Shown one piece after another: positions 48,634 through 62,026 of a DNA stretch of 64,000 nucleotides (position 1 is the first letter of the stretch; each line of letters opens with the position of its first letter). The position numbers and the translations under genes are program-made. Origin of the DNA: Certhia americana. Its lineage: Eukaryota; Chordata; Aves; Passeriformes; Certhiidae. The notes under the pieces were generated by a model. The model was not told the DNA's origin. It ran no database searches and was given only the letters and a program-made list of their open reading frames with translations. The stretch lies in NCBI GenBank assembly GCA_018697195.1, contig CM031879.1, forward strand, positions 21,438,494 to 21,502,493. The letters are read 5' to 3'.

Positions 48634-50310
48634 AATATATGTGTATAGAAACCATAATAATTTATGCAGAAATAATACATGAAAAATTCCAGTTTTAGCT
48701 TAATTAGACAGCACAACATTCTGAATTCTTGCACAAAGACAGGTCTTGTATTCTTTGATATTAATGAATTGTTCTGAGTCTGTGGTTTTAAAAATGGTCT
48801 GAATTCCAGTTGCTGTTACCTAGCAGATTATGGCCTTTACATCCTTCTCTCCATTTCTTCTCATCCCTAGCTCCAGACTTGTTTTGTAAAGTGAAGCAAC
48901 TCAACAACACAATTTCAGTACTTTCTCTCCCCAAGCAAAACTATCAAACGTTTTATATGACATGCATTTTGATATGCATATTTTCATACCAGTAAATAAA
49001 TAATTTTTAAAATTGAACAAAATCCTCAATTGAGTTACTTCAGAATGGCCTTTCATTAACTGCATGTTATTTTGAAATGTTGCTAAAAGACAGTATAAAT
49101 TAGAATTATTAAAATTATTTGATGTGATAATACTTGGACCATTTATACTATAGTGGTTGGTAGCTGACAAATCTTCCCAGAAAAAAAAAAAAAAAAACCT
49201 ATAAACTTGACTATATTCACTTGTAGAAGGTGAAATATTTTCTATAACTGTAGAATGTGGACATCAGCTGTTAGATTCTAATGAGAGAGAAGAGTAATGT
49301 AATGTCATTCATTCATTCATATTTATGGAAATCAATCTTTGCTGCAGACATGTACTTCATTGCAGGATCCAAAAATCTGGAGCAGCTACTTGTACTGTTT
49401 TTTTAAGTAATATTTTTCTATCACTTGTTTGAGTCTGGAAACCCTGTGGGATTTTTTTCTCATGCTGTTTTCTAAGGTGAAGAATTATGACTTCGCATAG
49501 ACTGGTGTTCATATTATTCATCTTAGAATATTTGGTGTTTTATAGATTCTTAGCTTCCCAGAGATAACATCCTATCCAGCTCCTTTTGTTTTTTCACTTT
49601 ATTAGAGGAAAGAGAACTTAAAGGCATGAATTAAGCGGTAACTTGAATTGCAGGTGATCGTTCTCTACTTTTTGAGAACATTCTATTTAACAAATGATTC
49701 TGTAGAGAAAAACTTCACACATTTTAAATTTAAAATGCAAGTATTCTGTTGTTGGTAGTAGAAATCCTGTTTTCATGTTTCTTTTTGTATCTATTTCTCC
49801 AATTCTTATCTATGCTAATATACCTAGCTCATATGATTCATAATGGTTATAAAAGCAACTCTACCATCTTCAAATTTTGTCATTTTTTCTTTGGCTTCCT
49901 AGAATTACTAAGAAAGTGACATGTTGGTAGAACCTAAACAGTTACCTGTCCTAAGAGTGTGTGGACATCATGACTATGGGTTCGAAGGTTTCAGTAATAA
50001 ACAAGACAGACTTTATTTTTTAAATTTCTCTACTTTACTACAGGATAACAAAAATACCACAAAAATTCCTTTTAGTGAGTAAACCACAACAAATTTTCCA
50101 CTAGTAAATGTATTTATGATTAATAAAGACAACATATATGATCTATTATATCTAATAGATTATAGTTTTAATCTGAATCAATAGGTATAGCTTCTTGATC
50201 ACCAGCTATTAACAGTTATTATCCTCAATCAGTAGTATAATATCAATCAAACAGTATGGCAGCAATCAGTAATAGCAACAACCAGCAACATCAACAATGA
50301 AATAGGTATA

Positions 50311-50347
50311 TACAGATATATATTACAGATATATATTGCAGATATAC
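50311..50347. repeat. 13-bp minisatellite
   Basis: 'tacagatatatat' occurs twice in tandem, followed by a degenerate third unit, 'tgcagatatac'. Confidence 0.85.
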
Positions 50348-51885
50348 TAATATAGATTTATCTTTTGTGAAGCCACTTGTCAACAACGCAGATACGATTG
50401 ATTGCCTACAGAAACTTGTGACATGTAGCAATTGAATTAGACAGACTTCAGAAGGAGCCAAATGATCATAAAGGGTGACACAGCCATCCCAGAGATAGGA
50501 GGAAAAAACAAATCAAGCTGTTGGAAACATGAAACAGTGAAGCAAATGCAAAACTCTTTGTGTGATAGAAAGCATGAAAACATAGCAAACATGAAAACCA
50601 GATGGAGGTCTTGTGGTTGGTGTTGCTATGGCATTGGGGAGAAACCTGGAGTGAGGTTGAATTGAGTGAGCTCAATTCTTCTAATTGGTTTTGTAGAAAC
50701 CAAGTACACCTTTTACCAAGAGACATTCCATACAATGCAACTACACAGAATGGAAGGTTTGACCACACACCCATCCACAGCCATACACACTATACTGGTC
50801 AATAAGGTATAAAATGTACCTCAATTTCTTACCTTACTGGGTGATGAGAACTTGACACAAAACTCATAGGCAGAGATTTGTCATCCTCCCCTTGCTCAAA
50901 AAGGTCCCCTTTTGATAAGTCTTCCATCCTTATCTATGCTGAGTGTTGACCCAGGAAATTAAACTTGTGATTGCAGGCATATTATTAAGGGTACATATTC
51001 TGCAGTTACTGCATTTGTCACCAACAGTCCAAAAGAGCCATATATGCTGCATTCAGTAAACAGTGCTGTTCATGAACCTGACTGGATCTTCTGAATGCAA
51101 CAGGACCTAAAGTTAATAAACTATTCGTGCATCCAGATTTGGGCCTTTAGCTATGCTTTTGCAACACAAACCAAGCACAAGGAGGGAAATAGAAAAATAC
51201 CAAGGTCTCCCTTCACAAATTATAAGTGTCACAGAGTCTTGAGTCAGCCAGAAAGCCCCAGTGACAGTCCAAGGTCTCGTGGAAAGTTTGTGCTGAGTGT
51301 TCATATTTATGAAATTGAAACTATGTGCAGCACAGTAAACTCTTAGAGAGAGAGGTGTCTATTTAGGATAAAGCTCAAACCCTTTATATCTCAGAGACAT
51401 ATGAAGGTATAAAACATCACAACTGATGGGTTTTTCTGTTTCTGATTTTTCATCTGTAACTGCCAGTAGATGATGGTTTTTTTGGTCCTTGTTTCAGTAC
51501 AGTTTGTTTTTTTTCCCCAGACTGCTCTCACTTTTGCATTAGTGGCCACTACACTTTCTTGGGTTTGAACTTATCAGTTGTATCTCAGCATGTCTTCAGT
51601 TTCTAGGTACCCCAGCTATTCTGGGAAGAGGTCAGCTGCACTTTTCAAGAATATTTCTTGTTTGAAGGCCTAGTTATCAAGTTCACAGGTCCCAGGCTTG
51701 CCTGAAATTTCTGTCAGTGTTGTTAATCAGATAATTTCTTCTGTTCAGTGATTTGCTCTTTATAATTAGGCTGGTCACATCACATGGTGACAAATGATCA
51801 ATTTAAAATATGATCTTCTGATTATCTTTTCAACAGAAAGCTGATGCAGATTAATCAACTTTCTGTTCAGTTGTAGTCCAATATA

Positions 51886-51955
51886 GATCTCAGGGACTCC
51901 ATGATCTTAGCACTCTTTTTTATCCTTAACAGTTCTATGAATCTATGATCCTGTA
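51886..51955 (+). mobile_element. Possible CR1 3'-end relic
   Basis: 'gactccatgatcttag' followed by 'aacagttctatgaatctatg' has the order of the CR1 terminus (gatgatctt...aacaattctatgattctatg), but the middle is replaced by a T-rich run. It is short and diverged. Confidence 0.4.
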
Positions 51956-54900
51956 TTTTGTCTTGTGGGTGGGGAGGGCCCACAAAACAAAAAGAAAAAC
52001 ACTTTCCCCGGTAGGATTCTTGTAGCCTTCTTGATGACACTGAGCAAGCTGTTCTGGAGCAGTAAAACTTAGAGTATTAGGTATCAATGACACTTCTTAC
52101 AAGCTCTCAGTACACCTCACGTTACATTACTTGTGCTGTTAGAATGAGTAGGATTCCTCTTGTCTTAACTTAGCCATATGAGTTTTTAAACTGAAATAGT
52201 AAGGGTGGCTCCTGTGTAAAATGAGAGAGGCAAACAAACCTGGAGTGAGATTTGGCCCAAGTATAGTCATTGCCTAAATTGAATAGCTGGAATTCCTTTC
52301 TGGCTATGTACGTCCTTCCATTGAATTTAGATTAAATGTAGTGTAATTTTCAATCTGCTAGAACCTCCAGGTTGTGATATAACTTTGTTAAGAAGTATTA
52401 TATTATAACTTTTTCTACCTTCCTGGTTTTGTGTCACCTTACAGGTTGTCTGCTGTGTTTTTTGGTAATATGAAACTCCCAGTCATATTCACCTTGTCAA
52501 ATTACAGTGCTACTATCCATTATTTATTAGCTCTTTTTTGGACAATCTTCACTTGTTTGGAAAGCTGTCATTTAGTCATCAAAAAATAAATTGAGATCTC
52601 ACTGATTTTTTGTTCCCCATGTCTATTATGTTTGTGTTTCCTGTCACATACTTAGATTTTTAATGGGATATGTACCTCTAAATTTGTCTCCTGACCTGTG
52701 TGTGATTTCTCAGTAGCAATGCAATCTGTCTGCAACCTGTATCAAACAGTACTGAATCTTCTGCCCATCTATCAGATAGAACAAGGTTTAGTTTCCATCT
52801 GAGCATTTTCTTAAAAACTCATCTAATATGGAGAATATATATCTGAGCTAACATATACACTTTAATATCCTTTACAGGAAGGGTACAGAAAACAGAGAAG
52901 TGCAAGAAACTTTGTGAAATTCTGGAATGACAAAAATAAAAAAAAATCAATTGAAAAATGTCAAAAATAAACAACCTGAATAAACAATTTGAAAGATGCA
53001 GTAAAAGTACACTAAGCTTTAGTTAAGTATTAAACTATACAATAAAAGAAGAGTTCCCTGAATATGTGCCCTGAAGACAATAAATGAAAAGATCTGCTTT
53101 GAATTTGAAAGTTTTACAGACTTTTAGTTCTATGTATCGATGAGTTGAGATGATTGGCAGACCTAGTAGAAATATTGAATATAATAGACTATGTTTTTCT
53201 AAATATGTAATACAATATGCTGTTTATTTTATTACACCTCTTAAAAAATCAAATTAGATTGCATTTGATAGAATAAATCTAGCTATCAAAGTATAGATGA
53301 TTTATATTTGATTTAGATTGTTTTTCTAAGTAATTTTTGAGACAGTATCTTACACTCAAGTTTACCTCTTGTTAGTCATACCTGCAAATCTTGCAGTTAT
53401 TTATGACTGGCAATTTTTGGAAACCAAAATCCACTTTTTGGTGACTGGCAAACAGCTTTCTAGCCTAGAGAGTAATTGTGTAGGACAAGCTGTGGCAATA
53501 ACCTCCAAATGATACTTTTGTTTTGAAGTCATTTAAGAGCTTGAGTCCTTTGTGTAGACCATAAATAGCAGTACTAAATGTTTTTTTGTGATGTAGCTGT
53601 GAAGGGGTCAGTTAGCACATCTATTCATTTCAAATTGCTTCCACTGACACCAGACCTGTCCCTTCATCACCACAGAGGGAGATGAAGAGGAATAATGAAT
53701 GAACTAAAAATAGAGGAGTGAATCTATTTGAGGATGACCTGATAGAAAGTCATAAAGAAAGGCAGAGGAAACCATCTGGATATTTTCTGAACAGTAACCT
53801 AGGGTGACATTTGTCTCTGTTTAAGACACAGAGTCTTTTGATTGTCCTCACTGTCCTTAGAATTTTCCCTTTGCTTTCTCAAGTTTTGAAACCTTTTTCT
53901 TCTCCCCTCCACTACAAACTTGATCTTTACTCCTCAACATCTAAAATTTAAAAAATCTAATTAAACAAAAGTATAAATTTTCCTAATAAGAAAAGAGACA
54001 ATATTTTAGGTTCATTGCAAGGGAAATACACGATCCCACTAAAGAACTTTGATAAAAGTTGCAGTGACAAAGCTATAACCCATATTTTGTTCCCCCAGTG
54101 TTACTTAGATGGAGGCAATATTGAAGGACAAAAGGATCATGGCTAAGGGGCAGAGAGGTTTGAGTTCAAATGTGATTTATTTTGGAAATTACAAATAAAT
54201 CTAAAGCAATGAAAGAAGCTTAAGAAGTTGGAATTTGATTTATCTTTTATAGCATTATTTTATCCTACTGAGAGTAAGAACAAAGGGGAAATTGAATTTT
54301 TATTTATGGTTTAAAGCATTCAAAAAAGCTATTGAAAAAGGGACAAACCTCTTGCATAATTTCAGTTCAGAGTAATTAAATATTGGAGATGCTCTGATTT
54401 CCAACAGGAATTATAATATAGCACTTTGAGACTTTATTATGTACAGAATTCTGGCAAGTATGTGAATAGAGGTGTGAAATTGAGAGGAAATACCAGAGGA
54501 CAAGGGTAGGAACACCTGTTGCAAATGTCTTTTCATTCCTGTCAGAAATAATTTCTTAATCAGAGTTCATTTTGCTGCTGGTAACATTAAACATTCTCAG
54601 GGTGAGTGCATGGACCAAGTAGTGACTAAAATAAATATCAATGCACAAAGCCCCAAGAAAGTGGTCATGAAATAGCATCTCAAAAGTGTCATGGGCATCA
54701 AGATGAACCCATCAACCCAGTGGAGAGAAAGAAGGCTGTGACTCCCTGCCCTTGGAGCCATGCTGAGCCAAGGGGAGAGATCACCTCCCTCCATCTAGTG
54801 CAACCCAGGATGATGCTAGCATACACTACCATGTGAACAGAAATAGAAGCTGAATTCTTGACAGAGCTGAAATGATGCACTCCTGTAATGTGTCACACTT

Positions 54901-55182
54901 CAGCAGAAAATAAAAGAACTGTTGTTAGGGAGGGTGGAAAGATGGAAAATAAATTTGAATGTATTGCTCAGGCTAATGGTCTGTCTCATGATTTCTTGTT
55001 TAGAATTCTTTTCAAACGTTATTTTTCCATCTCAACCTTTGTAATATTCTCTTAAAAAAATAGATGGCAAATCTAGGAATTAAAAGGACAATAATCTAAG
55101 AGCACAGAAAGAGAAGTCTCTAAATATTTAAAACACAATTTAGCGCCAGAAAAATGTGGGAGGAAGCTCCCCAGTTGAAGGA
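51956..55182. other. Unique AT-rich DNA, nothing recognised
   Basis: No repeat or supported gene. A moderately GC-rich patch at 54590-54890 has two overlapping minus-strand frames (54597-54794, 54698-54880) without splice or start support. Confidence 0.5.
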
Positions 55183-55632
55183 AGACAAAGAAACGCTGGA
55201 GTGGGGTCAGTGATGGCTACAAATATGATTAGGGGACTGACAGCTCTCTTTGAGTAAAGGCTGAGGGTGCTGGTCCTGTTTAGCCTTGAGAGGAGCTAAT
55301 GGGGGAACCTCATTAATGCACACAAGGTGGTGACAAGAGGATTGGGCCAAACGCTTTCCAGTGGTGCCCAGCATCAGGACAAATGGCAATGGGCACAAAC
55401 TGAAACATAGCAAGTTCCATCTGAATATGAGGAAAAGCTTCTTTCCTTTGGGGTTACAGAGAACTGGAAGACACTGCCTAGACTGTTTGTGGAGTCTCCT
55501 CTAGACTTGCTCAAACCCACCTCAACATAATCCTGTGCAATCAGCTCTAGGTGAACCTGTTTTAGCCGGGGGGTTGAACTTGATGATTTCCAGAAGTCTC
55601 GTTCAACCTCAGCCATTCCACTATTCTGTAAA
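55183..55632 (+). mobile_element. CR1 LINE 3' fragment
   Basis: Shows the CR1 ORF2 C-terminus and 3' UTR in order: 'ggctacaaatatgattaggg', 'ctggtcctgtttagccttga', 'cagtggtgcccagcatcagg', 'gcaatgggcacaaactgaaa', 'ttgaacttgatgatttccag' and the terminal 'ttcaacctcagccattccac'. It is 5'-truncated and has no coding capacity. Confidence 0.9.
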
Positions 55633-56814
55633 AGCCTTTAAAACTGCTTGGAAGGCTTTCTAAAGTAATACTTTAAAACGGGCATAATTTTTGTGGTGAG
55701 TGGAAGGCTATAAAGCAACTCCAGCGCAAGCAAGTTTTTACTTCCACTACTAATATTTCTCATGTGACACAGGAATAAATTGGACCCAAAGTGTCAGCTT
55801 AAGTGTTTGCGACTAACATGGGACATTTCAGAAATATAAAGCCTCTCAAACCATGGAAAAGAAAGCCTGGGGTTTGGGCAATGTATTTGATCCTTAATTT
55901 TGCTTTATTCTGCAGCCAGAACAAACACCATCTTTTTTTTTTTTTCTTGGCTATGAATTATTTTTCAACAGAGGAAAGCTGTTATTACTGCTTCTAAACA
56001 ACTAAATAATGAAAATAATAGAAATAAAGAAAAGAGGATCTATTCCCCCTCCCTCTATTCTCTGACATCACAGAAGTGTTGAATCAGTTGTAGAAGTGAC
56101 AGAAGTTCGAGTGGTCCAGAGAAGGAAATTGTCATTAGCTACTTGACAAGAAAGAAAAAGTGAGAGCACCCCATCAGCACCTTTCAGCTTCTAGAAATTG
56201 GCCCCATTGGAAGCATGAACTTGATGTTAAAAAATTACCTTTGCTACATGTTCTGAGGGAATGAAAAAGAAAACGAAGTAACTACTCAGGCAGTGTAATT
56301 GGAGAAAAAAATTATATTCGGGTCCAAAAGGAGTTTAATTTTGGAGATAAGCAAGGAGTGATCTGAGCACAGCCTAAACTAGTATAATTTTTCCATCTAT
56401 CTGCACTTCAATATTTCTATCAGTTATTTCTCAATTTTAATATTAATTTGTTTCCTTTTCATTTATAATTTCTTTAGTCATGATATTTTTATAGAACTGG
56501 TGATGTAAAATACTTGAATGCTAGGAGAGTAATTCACACTGTCAGGATTTGAGGTGATATTTTTTTTCCACTTTTAGAAAGCTGTGGGAAAAGAGTTTCA
56601 GATAAGTATTAATTCATTGCCAGTTACATGAAAGATTACACTATAAGTACACTTTTTAGTCAAAAGAGCAAAAGCATGTTTCCAAAAGAAGTAAAAAAAG
56701 ACTGTCATCTAGAATTTTGGAAAGTATACTGCAAACCTGGTTGTAAGTATACTTTGAGAATCCAAAATTAGTAAACGTGACCTACATATATTTTTTTTTC
56801 ATCTTGTTTTCCCT
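55633..56814. other. AT-rich unique DNA
   Basis: Nothing recognised. A T13 run lies near 55932-55945. Confidence 0.5.
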
Positions 56815-57110
56815 GAGATTTATTTGTGGGCAATTCATGAACTGCATGAGCACATGGAAGTAAAAGGCTCTAAGGTATAATGCATCTTAACACATGCATC
56901 CTGTCACCATGAATGAAGAAGGTGTGCTGTAAATTAAGCCACGTGGTGGCCACATTCATCAAATACGTCTAAGTGTCCTTCAGTTGGTGCAGATGTTAAA
57001 GCTGCTGTTCCTCAGCAGGTTGGGAAACGGCAATGAGATTATCAAAATGGATATCAAGATTATGCAAATATGCAACCACATGGGTCTGTTAAAATCACAT
57101 TGCAGTTAAT
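56815..57110. promoter_or_regulatory. Candidate conserved noncoding element (enhancer-like)
   Basis: The block has balanced composition and no repeat signature. It carries a perfect octamer ATGCAAAT (57062-57069), followed at once by ATGCAA, and a palindromic E-box CACGTG (56940-56945) inside 'gccacgtggtggccac'. Clustering of POU- and bHLH-type sites suggests an enhancer. Functional status and conservation are inferred only. Confidence 0.25.
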
Positions 57111-60100
57111 GAAAATAATTATATTTGAAAGGGCCTGTTGAACCTTAACTATTGGAAATCATAACTGCATAAAGTTCCCTGCCCTTGTAAGTTCTCATTC
57201 AGGAATCCTCAAAAAACGTTTTGACATCACAAAGAGTTTGTCTGAGTAAAGATTGTGTCAAGCACTGCAAGGATGCAAATTATTATAACTAAAAATCCTA
57301 ATTTCAGTGTTACTGACATTCATTGCCACTAAGAAGAGTTATCTTGTCAGATTTCTGTGTTTAAAAAAGTTAAAATATCCTTAATTAACCCAGCCTGCTA
57401 AAAACAGTACCATATGACAAAAGTGAATATTAATAATATCCGAGTATTGTCAAAAGGAGAAGTGTCCTTGCCAAATATTTAAACTAGTCACATCTTGGAA
57501 CAAAGAAGCAACCATGATGCAGTGCCATTACTACAATGCTATTCTCATTACTTACTACTAAAAGCTGTGCATCCTTTTACCCACAAATATAGTCCCTGAT
57601 CCAGAAAAACTAGAATACATGGTTTATTCTTTTTTCTTGTGGATGATGTTGATAAACAATGGTAGCCTAACAGCCATATTTTCAGATTTTTACTAAGATC
57701 ATAAATGAGGGAAATTTTTCTTTTATATAAATTTTACAAAAATCAAACAGGACAAACAGAGTACGAGTAACAATCCCTTCAGTAGTCAGGGCTCTGTTTT
57801 TGGCTTGTCAATTTATTTTTAATACATATTGGGGGGGTTATTTAGATTTTAAAGATTTTTTGTTGTTGTTTTTTTTCTCTTCTCTTTTGATATTTGTGCC
57901 CCAAAGTTACATTCTGTTGCATTAGGCATTTCAAGTGTTTTAAGTAAGGACTGATCAGTGAGATTTCTTTTCTCTGTCTGTATGATACAACGAAGAGGAA
58001 ATGGTAGGGCAGTGCTCTCTTTAATTAGAACACATTTTAAACATATTGAGACAGAACCATTTTACTATTGGCATCACTTCTTGGCTTAGGAATTACACAG
58101 TCATAATTCTCAGGATGATACTGGTGGGCTTTGGCAGAGCTGTGCAGTACTGAGACCTCCAGACCTTGCAGAGGACACGACCTCATCATGGATCACCTCA
58201 TCTTTCATTGTTGGAGCTAATGTATACAAGCAGAGGTTGTAGCCTACATGTGAGATGTATAATTGTTGAGCTGAATGAGGGCAGTGCAATGTCCACAATT
58301 CTTCTATGATGCATATGGCTAAAATAAAGAGCAGTGCAACAAATAGTCACATAAAGAACATATTGATAAGATGAGCTCTTTTTGTTCCAGTCAGCAGCAG
58401 CATTTATTTTACTGATTAGAAATGAGGTATAAAGCAAAGACTATTTGCCATGTTTTAAAGGTTGAGGGGAATGTGATCAGAAAAATCCTGTGGTAGATCA
58501 TTTGAGATGAATAGCTCAGCACTTTTAAGAATTTAGAGTCTATTTTTCCCATTCCTCAGCTGGGAGATAAGTGACTCCTAAATCAATATCAAGAGACCAT
58601 TCAATTACAAAAAAGGTGAGATTAAAAAGTGCACATGGAAGCATAATCCTGAAGATATGAAGCAGGTCTAAAAACTAAGAAAGTCCCAAAAGGAAGTATT
58701 TTACCAATATGCTTGTACATGGAGCAGAGCATTCTGAACTCAAATATCTTTTGTCCTGTGGCCGAGATGTTGAGGAGGTAACAGTGGTCACATTTTGTAG
58801 TGACTGAAAGAAAAAATTTTGGGGCATTTAGATGTGGGTGTGGCATGAAAAAATTGTACTGTGAGAATTATTGAATGATAACTTGTAGGCCAGAGGATTG
58901 TGAAGGAAGAAACATATGAATTGCAATATATTTATCCATGTTTTTAATATATTTTATGATGGCATTTTTAAATCATCATATTTGCAACCAAATTATAATC
59001 AGTGTTACTTCTTACATGTAAAATAAATGAATGGAATTTTTTTCTATGTTTATATCTTTTAATTTGTACCAATTTGGAAACTTTAACTGAATAAGAAAAT
59101 GTGGGTGTTTAATCCATGCTCTTTTTATGCCATTTGCTCTGGTGATGGATTCATGACACAAAGGGTATTACTTAGCCAAAAACTTGCTGCTTAAAGTCAC
59201 CCTTATAACGGGGAAATGGGTGTTTTTTGTATTTGCAAAGATATATCAATGTCTATACTGTTGATCTTACTAATAAAAATATGTTGATATTCAAGCAAAT
59301 GTGTTTTAGCACACTGCATTACTTTGATCCTAATCTGCTTACATGTACAGAATTCCTGCTGCAGTATCCACTTGCCTGTAAATACCAATTTTTCAGCCAC
59401 CATTTCATCAACTGCATGCACATTATTCCCTTCTTAGACTCAAACAGAAATTTTGCTTTCTTTTTTTATAACTCCTCATAACAAACTCTTTGTTTGGTTT
59501 CTTTATTTTTTTTTTTTTTAATGGTGAATATCCTTATCATGTTATAGAGGACTGGAGAGACCAGGGGAGCAAAAAAATTTAGATTTTTAATAAAAATGGT
59601 TCTTTTAATTGTCTAGCTGTTTACAGATTAACATGTATACACATGCATGGAAAAATCCATTTCAACAGGAATAAATATTTTGCCCTGGGGTCTTTGATTT
59701 GACAAACTGTATATTTCTTTTAGAAACCAAGGTTACAGACTTAAAACAGGCTTTTAGGATGTCTGAGAATTCTTATATGCAAGCTTCCATATCTAATTTT
59801 GGTTTTAAAAGATAAGGATTTTAAGAGATTTCATTTTGATCTTCTTGTTAACATCTCTACAAAATGTACGTTTTCCTCTTTTCATACAAGGTTCTATTGA
59901 GGAAAAATATTTTCATTCATATTCCTTTTTACCTGCAGAATTCAGTTTGACTAAGCTGGAAAGATCTTTCCTCCAATAGGAGACCAAAACCAAAATAAAC
60001 ATTAACCACATCTCTTGGTTCAACTCCCAAATTCAATAAACTAAATACATAAATGGTGATTAAAATATCAGCTGATTGTGAGTTGAATGGGATTCAAAGA

Positions 60101-60221
60101 CACACATTCTTGGAATATATCTAGATAATTCTTCTGCTGAAATGCAGATTGTTTTCAGTCTGTTGAGTAGATCTATGGGACTCCAGTCAAAAAAGGCATT
60201 TGCAAAATGTTTTTCTGCTTT
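57111..60221. other. Unique AT-rich DNA; weak exon-like site at 58705-58803 (minus)
   Basis: The minus strand has a very good acceptor (ttttttctttcag) ending at 58804. It is followed by 99 bp open in two frames and a GTAAAA donor at 58704. This is isolated and lies downstream of the gene end proposed at 61.5 kb, so I do not list it as an exon. Confidence 0.4.
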
Positions 60222-60487
60222 TATCACAGGATTTTACAGGGGTCAGGGAAAACCTAGGTTTGATATTAGAAAAAGGTTCCTCATCCAGAGGTGGTTGGGC
60301 ACTGGGCCCCAAGCTCCCCAGGGCAGTGGTCACAGCACCAGCCTGACAGAGCCTGGGAAGTGTTTGGACAGTGCTCTCAGGCACATGGTGTGACTCCTGG
60401 GGATGGTGCTGTGCAGGGCAGGAATTGGATTCAGTGATCCTTGGGGATCCCTTTCAATGCAGCATATTCTGTGATCCTGTGATTTCT
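60222..60487 (+). mobile_element. CR1 LINE 3' end
   Basis: Contains 'cctaggtttgatattagaaa', 'aggttcctcatccagaggtg', 'gtcacagcaccagcctgaca', 'ctctcaggcacatggtgtga' and 'gattcagtgatccttgggga', ending with 'catattctgtgatcctgtga'. It belongs to a younger-looking CR1 subfamily than the other copies because it is less diverged. It is heavily 5'-truncated. Confidence 0.9.
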
Positions 60488-61489
60488 CTGTATTTAATTC
60501 AGATGGAATAGCAGTGTGAAAGCTAGAGCTGTAAGTCTTCACAAACAAGATCCTAGACCCAATGTGAAATATTCTGAAACCTGTAATGGTTTAATGCTTT
60601 TGCACATTCCCTATTCTTAGGATTTTAATCCTACATTAGTGAAAAAGGAACTACAAGCCTGAGAAAAGGAGAAAATTATAAATATAATAAAAATAGATTT
60701 TGGATAAGAAAAAAATTACTGAAAGTAATTTTCATTATATTATTTCCATTATTTAAGAAAGAAAAAAAAAAAACCACTTGAAAAAGAAGGTGCTTTAAAG
60801 CCATTGCTTTTTGTAAGGAAAATGCATAGTTATTACAACAAACGTAACAGGGTAATACTGAAGTGTTATTTTAAAACATGAAATGTTTTGATAAAAAAGA
60901 GGGTTCTTTAATAGTATGGGAGAGACATGGAGGAAAATGCCTAATGAAGAGGAATAAAAATGGATATGGAGAGCAGGTGTCTCATTTTAGGCAGGTGTTG
61001 TTAGAAAATGAAATTATTGCTTATTACTGTTACAGTGGTGTCTAAGACAGTCTAGCTGTAAAAAGATCTATAGTAAAGATGATTCATGGAGGAAATAGTG
61101 ACTTTTTACTTAGTCACTTTAGAACCTTAAATGGAAACAAATATGCAAGAATATTCTTCCCTTCTTTCTAATGGAAACCATTGAGGAACAGTAAATACAT
61201 TGGTGCTACTCTTACTAAGTTTTACTTTCACTATATGAAGAAATGTGGTTATCTAGGAGAAACATCTTAATTAAATGAAGGGGTTGTATTCATTTAAGCA
61301 AAACTCACTCTGTCCATAAGTTTGTGAATGAAGCTCAGACTCCTGGTAATATCAAATGGTACAAGCTGTCAAAAATATTTGAAAAACAACTGATTTGCTG
61401 AAAGAAGAAATTGTAGCAACATCTACCATAAATTCAATTGTAGTAATGGGAACTAGAAAAAAACAATAGGGTCCCAACATCAGACAATA
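60488..61489. other. AT-rich unique DNA downstream of the right-end gene
   Basis: Nothing recognised. Confidence 0.5.
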
Positions 61490-61495
61490 TTTATT
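61490..61495 (-). terminator. Candidate polyadenylation signal AATAAA
   Basis: A perfect AATAAA on the minus strand lies about 80 nt after the TAA stop of the proposed terminal exon. A GT-rich 'tgtctgatgttggg' follows, as expected for a downstream element. Single AATAAA motifs are common in AT-rich DNA, so its weight comes from the position. Confidence 0.45.
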
Positions 61496-61573
61496 GGACC
61501 TTCTTTTGTTCACTCTTAGAATGTCAACATCAGTGCAGAAATTTGGATTACAAAAAGTCCCTTTCTTAAGGAG

Positions 61574-61739
61574 TTACAGTCTAGATATACAAGGTAGCAA
61601 ACTATCTATCTCTACTTTTCTCTTAGGAGTTGGAGGCAAAGCACTATTAAGATTATGATTCAGACAGTCCAAACCCTGAGCCTTAACAGTATAAAAATAT
61701 CTCAGGTATCTGAGAGTGTGACCACACAGATCACTCTGC
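61574..61739 (-). CDS. Terminal coding exon of an unidentified minus-strand gene
   Basis: On the minus strand an acceptor, gttactatttgtttttag, ends at 61740. One nucleotide (G) plus 54 codons then lead to a TAA at 61576-61574. That single nucleotide completes the codon left open by the upstream exon (AG|G, Arg), so the junction preserves the frame. The translation runs QSDLCGHTLRYLRYFYTV and later LPPTPKRKVEIDSLL, ending CISRL. It contains a proline-basic stretch but no recognised domain. A 287-bp intron separates it from the exon at 62027. A likely poly(A) signal lies at 61490-61495. I do not recognise the protein. Confidence 0.5.
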
Positions 61740-62026
61740 CTAAAAACAAATAGTAACAACAGCCATAGTCCAATAATGTGAGGTCCTGATTATATGACAA
61801 AAGGATTCTGGTCTGGAAATAGAGGCTGCTATGATCTACTATTATCCCATGTGGCAATCCAGAATTCTGTCACTTTTCTACACAAATTTCCCTGAGGGCA
61901 AGGTATTCCTAGGCAGAGTGGTAAAACTAGATGGATTCAAGACCAGAGGAAGAGAGAATAAAAGCTGCTATTCACAGCCCACCTAGTAATTTGGCAGTGA
62001 CACCCTAGGAGCTAGGGCTTCCTCAC

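Larger units (their letters stand above)
39621..51885. other. Long gene-poor, repeat-poor AT-rich stretch
   Basis: About 12 kb with no recognisable LINE, LTR or gene. It holds scattered poly(T)/poly(A) runs (about 44086-44102, 48269-48277, 49181-49196) and the two small tandem repeats listed separately. A very strong acceptor-like 'cttttttctttcag' at 43650 is followed by only short open frames. The segment 46620-46960 has a mixed composition that could be an undated old repeat. Confidence 0.5.

Noticed and set aside
49975..49990. 'gggttcgaagg' as a tRNA T-arm
   Set aside because: No A-box, cloverleaf or acceptor stem could be found around it. No other tRNA, snRNA or rRNA was recognised in the window.
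50808..50816. TATAAAA-like site as a promoter or LTR TATA box
   Set aside because: There is no initiator, donor or LTR ends around it, and such motifs are frequent in this AT-rich DNA.
54597..54880. Membrane-like minus-strand frames
   Set aside because: Two frames overlap each other, have no splice support, and hydrophobicity follows from T-rich sequence.
58705..58803. 99-bp minus-strand exon with good acceptor
   Set aside because: It is open in two frames and isolated. It lies beyond the proposed poly(A) site of the only gene on that strand, and its donor is weak. It remains possible as an alternative 3' exon.
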